64,000 nt of DNA from a methanogenic archaeon mixed culture ISO4-G1 (lineage in GTDB: Archaea > Thermoplasmatota > Thermoplasmata > Methanomassiliicoccales > Methanomethylophilaceae). Made by a program: the position numbers and the translations under genes. Positions 60,980 through 64,000 of the stretch are shown here, piece by piece (position 1 is the first letter of the stretch; the number at the start of each line of letters is the position of its first letter). The notes beneath the pieces are model-generated. The model ran no database searches. It was given only the letters and a program-made list of their open reading frames with translations, and was not told the DNA's origin. The stretch covers positions 620,001-684,000 of the forward strand of contig CP013703.1 in the NCBI GenBank assembly GCA_001563305.1. The letters are read 5' to 3'.

Positions 60980-61351
60980 ATGGTAATCTACAAATGCACA
61001 AAATGTCCCAACGCCTTCGAGGCGGTCGTGAAAGCCGCATGCACCCCCAAGTGCTGCGGAGAGCCCATGGAGCCCCTAGAGGCCAAGACAGGCAACCCTG
61101 CGGAGGAGAAGCACGTCCCCTTCGTCGAGTGGAAGGATGGAGGAGTCCTCGTCAAGGTCGGCAAGGAGGCCGGACACCCGATGACCGAGGACCACTACAT
61201 CGTGTTCATCCAGATCTGTGCCGACGGTATCATGATGAGGAAGTACCTCAAACCCGGAGACGCGCCGGAGGCCTTCTTCAAGACCGAGGCCAAGACCATT
61301 AGGGCTTGGGAATACTGCAACAAGCACGGTCTCTGGAAGTCCAACCAATGA
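60980..61351 (+). CDS. dfx: Desulfoferrodoxin / superoxide reductase
   Basis: A 123-aa two-domain superoxide reductase. The N-terminal desulforedoxin-like Fe site is 'YKCTKCPNAFEAVV...CTPKCCGEPM'; extra cysteines make the ligand set slightly ambiguous. The C-terminal SOR domain has 'EKHVPFVEW' (first His), 'GHPMTEDHYIVFI' (two His) and the Cys-His pair in 'AWEYCNKHGLW'. It reduces superoxide to peroxide without releasing O2, which suits a strict anaerobe. Confidence 0.92.
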   Translation: MVIYKCTKCPNAFEAVVKAACTPKCCGEPMEPLEAKTGNPAEEKHVPFVEWKDGGVLVKVGKEAGHPMTEDHYIVFIQICADGIMMRKYLKPGDAPEAFFKTEAKTIRAWEYCNKHGLWKSNQ

Positions 61352-61359
61352 CCTCAAAC

Positions 61360-61375
61360 GTCCCCGCAAGGGGAC
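61360..61375 (+). terminator. Hairpin between converging genes
   Basis: GTCCCC-GCAA-GGGGAC followed by AATCCTTCTTCTTTTC on the plus strand, in the 38-base gap between dfx and the exchanger gene. Confidence 0.7.
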
Positions 61376-61389
61376 AATCCTTCTTCTTT

Positions 61390-62349
61390 TCAGATCATCA
61401 GCGACGGATACAGAGCTATCAGCGCTATGTAGACCACATAGATGCTGACGAACACACCGCCTGCCAGCCTGTCGATCCTGTTCCTGAATCTCACGAACAG
61501 GAACATTGCGATGGCCAAGATTATCATGAACGGGATGTGGAACATTATCAGTGAATCCGACACGGGTATCTTGGTGAGGGATGCACCGATTCCCAGCACG
61601 AACATGATGTTGAAGATGTTGCTTCCCACGATGTTCGCCACGGCAAGGTCCGCCTCTCCGCGGCGGGCCGCGATGAGACTGATGCAGATTTCCGGAAGGG
61701 ACGTTCCGATGGCAACGACGATAAGTCCGATGATCAGGTCGGGGACGCCGAGCATCTCCGCGAGACCCACTGCACCCTCCACGAAGTATTTGGCACCGAA
61801 ATAGAGTAGCACGAGTCCTATGAACACCAGTATAGCGAGGAAAGGCGTGGTCAGCGTCTCTTCGGTGACCTCCTCGACGTAAGCGGCCTTCCCTTCCTCG
61901 TCCGAGGCCTTCATCTTGAATACCACGGCAAGGAACACGAACAGCGAAGCGATCAGCACCAGGCCGACGTAGAAATCGATGATGTCGAGAAGTGCCAGAC
62001 CAAGGAGGGCGAACGATGCGATGAGCATCGTGAACAGCTCCAGCCTCATGCTCTTGTACACTGCCGCCATGGGTCCGACGATGGCCGCGAGACCGATGGC
62101 GAGACCAACATTGGCGATGTTGCTGCCGACCACGTTCCCCATGATCAGCTCGGGGTGGCTGACGCTGACGATGGATGTGATCGCCTCAGGCGCAGAAGAC
62201 CCGAACGCGACGACAGTGAGTCCGATGATGAACGGGGCGATCCCGAGGCGCAACGCGAGACCCTTCGCACCGCGAACAAGCCAATCGGAGCCGAAATAGA
62301 GCATCAGGCTACCGGCGGCTAGCATTATCACGATCCAAAGGACGTCCAT
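61390..62349 (-). CDS. CaCA-family Na+(K+)/Ca2+ exchanger (YrbG-like)
   Basis: A 319-aa membrane protein of about ten TM helices, with the two inverted alpha repeats: 'GLTVVAFGSSAPEAITSIVS' (~43-62) and 'GLIVVAIGTSLPEICISLIA' (~205-225), each with the ion-binding Glu, followed by 'GNVVGSNIANVGLAIGL' and 'ANIVGSNIFNIMFVLGI'. A charged cytosolic loop (~140-165) separates the halves. It exports Ca2+ or a similar cation using Na+ or H+. I took ATG 62349 to exclude an unsupported 23-residue extension. Confidence 0.9.
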   Translation of the reverse strand: MDVLWIVIMLAAGSLMLYFGSDWLVRGAKGLALRLGIAPFIIGLTVVAFGSSAPEAITSIVSVSHPELIMGNVVGSNIANVGLAIGLAAIVGPMAAVYKSMRLELFTMLIASFALLGLALLDIIDFYVGLVLIASLFVFLAVVFKMKASDEEGKAAYVEEVTEETLTTPFLAILVFIGLVLLYFGAKYFVEGAVGLAEMLGVPDLIIGLIVVAIGTSLPEICISLIAARRGEADLAVANIVGSNIFNIMFVLGIGASLTKIPVSDSLIMFHIPFMIILAIAMFLFVRFRNRIDRLAGGVFVSIYVVYIALIALYPSLMI

Positions 62350-62400
62350 GCCCCGCCATTGTCGGAGCTGTATAAGATTCTTACAATTAATGGAAAGGAA

Positions 62401-62416
62401 GCGGGGAAGACCCCGC
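62401..62416 (-). terminator. Terminator after the small Cys protein gene
   Basis: GCGGGG-TCTT-CCCCGC on the minus strand, followed by TTCCTTTCC, 9 bases beyond the gene ending at 62426. Confidence 0.65.
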
Positions 62417-62425
62417 ATTGTTCAC

Positions 62426-62743
62426 TCACTCGAACTCGATGGATACGGGTTTCTTGAGTGCGAGTCCGGCCTCCGCCTCGATGCACTTGATGATCGCGCA
62501 TGGCACGGGGCACGCGGTGTGCTTCAGGCATTCGGATGCCTTGGCGTACACACCGGACACGTTGAACGGCTCTCCCATGGCGCTGTAGGGGTTGATGCCC
62601 TCCAGCGGGCTCATGCTCCTCACCATGGGGCAGTCGCTCTCGATCTCGACCTTGACGGACATCATGTCGTCGCCAAGGGTGGCTGTTATCTTGCTGTTCA
62701 TGGCGCAGATACCTGCGCAAACCTTGCATGTTGTCGCACACAT
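62426..62743 (-). CDS. Small conserved Cys-containing protein (DUF6951-like)
   Basis: A 105-aa protein with N-terminal 'MCATTCKVCAGICAMNSKIT' (four Cys), a middle 'IESDCPMVRSM', and C-terminal 'CLKHTACPVPCAIIKCIEAE' then AGLALKKPVSIEF. The C-terminal block matches a small archaeal family I know as DUF6951 (from memory). The N-terminal Cys cluster may be an extra metal or Fe-S site. ATG 62743 lies 10 bases after the purA stop, so it is probably in the purA operon. Function unknown. Confidence 0.65.
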   Translation of the reverse strand: MCATTCKVCAGICAMNSKITATLGDDMMSVKVEIESDCPMVRSMSPLEGINPYSAMGEPFNVSGVYAKASECLKHTACPVPCAIIKCIEAEAGLALKKPVSIEFE

Positions 62744-62753
62744 CTCTCTCGCC

Positions 62754-64000
62754 TCAGTTCCACCAGTCGGCCTTGCGGTCAATGGTCTCGTCCCTGTCCG
62801 GTCCGAGGCTGATCAGGTCAGCTGGCACTTTGAGATACTTCTCGATGAACTCTATGTATTCCCTCATCTCGCCGGGCAGGTTGTCGTAGCCTCCCCTGAC
62901 GACCTCCATGGTGTCCTTCCAGCCCTTCCATCCCTTGAAGTTCTCGTAGACGGGCTTGGCCCTGTTGAGCTTGGCGATGGATGCGGGGAAGTGCTTGACC
63001 TCCTCCCCGTCGATCTCGTACGCCACGCAAACCGGGAGCTCCGGGATGTCGTTGAGGACGTCGATCTTGGTTATTCCGAGGGATGTGAAACCGCAGAGCC
63101 TGGAAGCGTGCTCGACCACGACGAGGTCGAGCCATCCGCACCTCCTTCCCCTGCCTGTGGTGACTCCGAACTCCCCTCCCTTCTTTTGGAGCTCGTCGCC
63201 CATCGGACCCTTGATCTCGGATACGAACGGTCCCTCTCCTACACGGGTGGTGTACGCCTTGACGATACCTACGACCTTGTCGATCCTGTTGGGTGCCACT
63301 CCGGATCCGGTGCAGATTCCGCCGCCGCATGTCGCTGACGATGTCACATAGGGATATGTTCCGTGGTCGATGTCCAGCATCGCTCCCTGGGCGCCTTCGA
63401 AAACCACGTTCTTGCCCTGGTCCAGGGCATCGTTGATGAGCACGGAGGTGTCGCAGATGCAGTCGCCGATGAGGTCCTTCCAGCCAAGCATCTTGTCCAG
63501 GAGGGACTCGTTGGTGCACGAGCACTGCTCGGCATCCATCATCTTCATGAGGTCCTTCTTGTACGGGAGGATGAATGCGATCTTCTCCTTGAGGAGGTCC
63601 TCCTCCAGCAGGTCGCCGGCCCTGAATCCGATCCTAGCGATCTTGTCCTGGTAAGTGGGGCCGATACCCTTCTTGGTGGTACCGACGCTGTTCTTCCCGC
63701 GGTACTTCTCCTCGGCTCCGTCCAGCTTCTTGTGGTATCCCATGATCAGATGGGCCCTGTCGGAGATCCTGAGACCGTCGATGCTGCCGCCGTTGGCCTT
63801 GACCTGCTCGATCTCGTCCGCCAGCTCCTCCAGGTTCACGACGACCCCGTTTCCGATGACCGCCAGCTTGCCGGGTCTCACGACACCCGAGGGGAGTCCG
63901 TGAAGCTTGTACACCTTGTCGTCCACGACGATGGTGTGTCCGGCGTTGTTACCGCCCTGAAAACGAACGATGAGATCGGAATTCTCATCGAGATAGTCTG
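62754..64000 (-). CDS. purA: Adenylosuccinate synthetase (partial, 5' end outside window)
   Basis: The frame is open to the window edge (415 codons here). Near the edge it reads 'DYLDENSDLIVRFQGGNNAG' then HTIVVDDKVYKLH, the highly conserved PurA N-terminal region, so only about 20 residues with the first GDEGKGK loop are missing. Other blocks are 'GTTKKGIGPTYQDKIAR', 'FEGAQGAMLDIDHGTYPYVT' and 'VTTGRGRRCGWLDLVV'. It converts IMP and aspartate to adenylosuccinate using GTP. An internal ATG at 63926 is not the start. Confidence 0.95.
   Translation of the reverse strand, partial: DYLDENSDLIVRFQGGNNAGHTIVVDDKVYKLHGLPSGVVRPGKLAVIGNGVVVNLEELADEIEQVKANGGSIDGLRISDRAHLIMGYHKKLDGAEEKYRGKNSVGTTKKGIGPTYQDKIARIGFRAGDLLEEDLLKEKIAFILPYKKDLMKMMDAEQCSCTNESLLDKMLGWKDLIGDCICDTSVLINDALDQGKNVVFEGAQGAMLDIDHGTYPYVTSSATCGGGICTGSGVAPNRIDKVVGIVKAYTTRVGEGPFVSEIKGPMGDELQKKGGEFGVTTGRGRRCGWLDLVVVEHASRLCGFTSLGITKIDVLNDIPELPVCVAYEIDGEEVKHFPASIAKLNRAKPVYENFKGWKGWKDTMEVVRGGYDNLPGEMREYIEFIEKYLKVPADLISLGPDRDETIDRKADWWN

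Overview
The window is about 64 kb of an archaeal genome that reads as a gut-type Methanomassiliicoccales methanogen (H2-dependent methylotroph). The evidence is a complete pyrrolysine (Pyl) cassette with the N-terminally truncated PylS form, an amber-interrupted monomethylamine methyltransferase (mtmB), its activator RamA, a methyl-coenzyme M reductase (MCR) activation operon, archaeal sn-glycerol-1-phosphate dehydrogenase, an archaeal type-A RNase P RNA, and TATA-box promoters. Every complete gene I annotate ends in TGA or TAA and none in TAG, as expected where TAG encodes pyrrolysine.

Layout. 1-8.8 kb: a divergent HTH regulator, then the tightly overlapping operon atwA-mcrC-mmp3-mmp6-mmp5-mmp15-mmp17-mmp7, which serves ATP-driven reductive activation of MCR, and a small Uri-type nuclease. 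9.4-19.4 kb: a tandem-duplicated FAD oxidase, a winged-helix regulator, and a 2139-residue membrane-anchored surface protein with a long structured leader. 19.5-21.8 kb (minus strand): HAD hydrolase, YcaO (McrA thioglycine formation) and rnpB. 21.8-31.9 kb: a FecBCD-type importer, two SAM methyltransferases and a heterodimeric ABC exporter on the minus strand, with two more paralogous methyltransferases on the plus strand. 32-41.5 kb: ferredoxin, a coiled-coil gene with an in-frame TAG, ramA, mtmB, a toxin-antitoxin pair, tRNA-Pyl and pylSBCD.

41.6-52.6 kb is mostly housekeeping: asd, an SMR transporter pair, hisGCHA, NAD salvage (nadM and pncC/cinA, with a lost stop between them), a ThiF-like protein, purC, UPF0179, egsA and a flavoprotein. 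52-60.9 kb is a second metal/tetrapyrrole-like locus: a CobN-like chelatase divergent from another FecBCD importer and a TcmP/LCM-type methyltransferase. The window ends with desulfoferrodoxin, a CaCA exchanger, a small Cys-containing protein and the 3' part of purA.

The most interesting points are these. (1) A 19-bp inverted repeat, ATTGGAT-N5-ATCCAAT, lies at the predicted transcription start of three units (importer 1, methyltransferase C, importer 2). It suggests one undescribed regulon that joins import, methylation, export and a CobN-like enzyme. (2) The coiled-coil gene at 32614-33357 may be a non-methyltransferase pyrrolysine protein. No insertion sequence, prophage or CRISPR array was seen.
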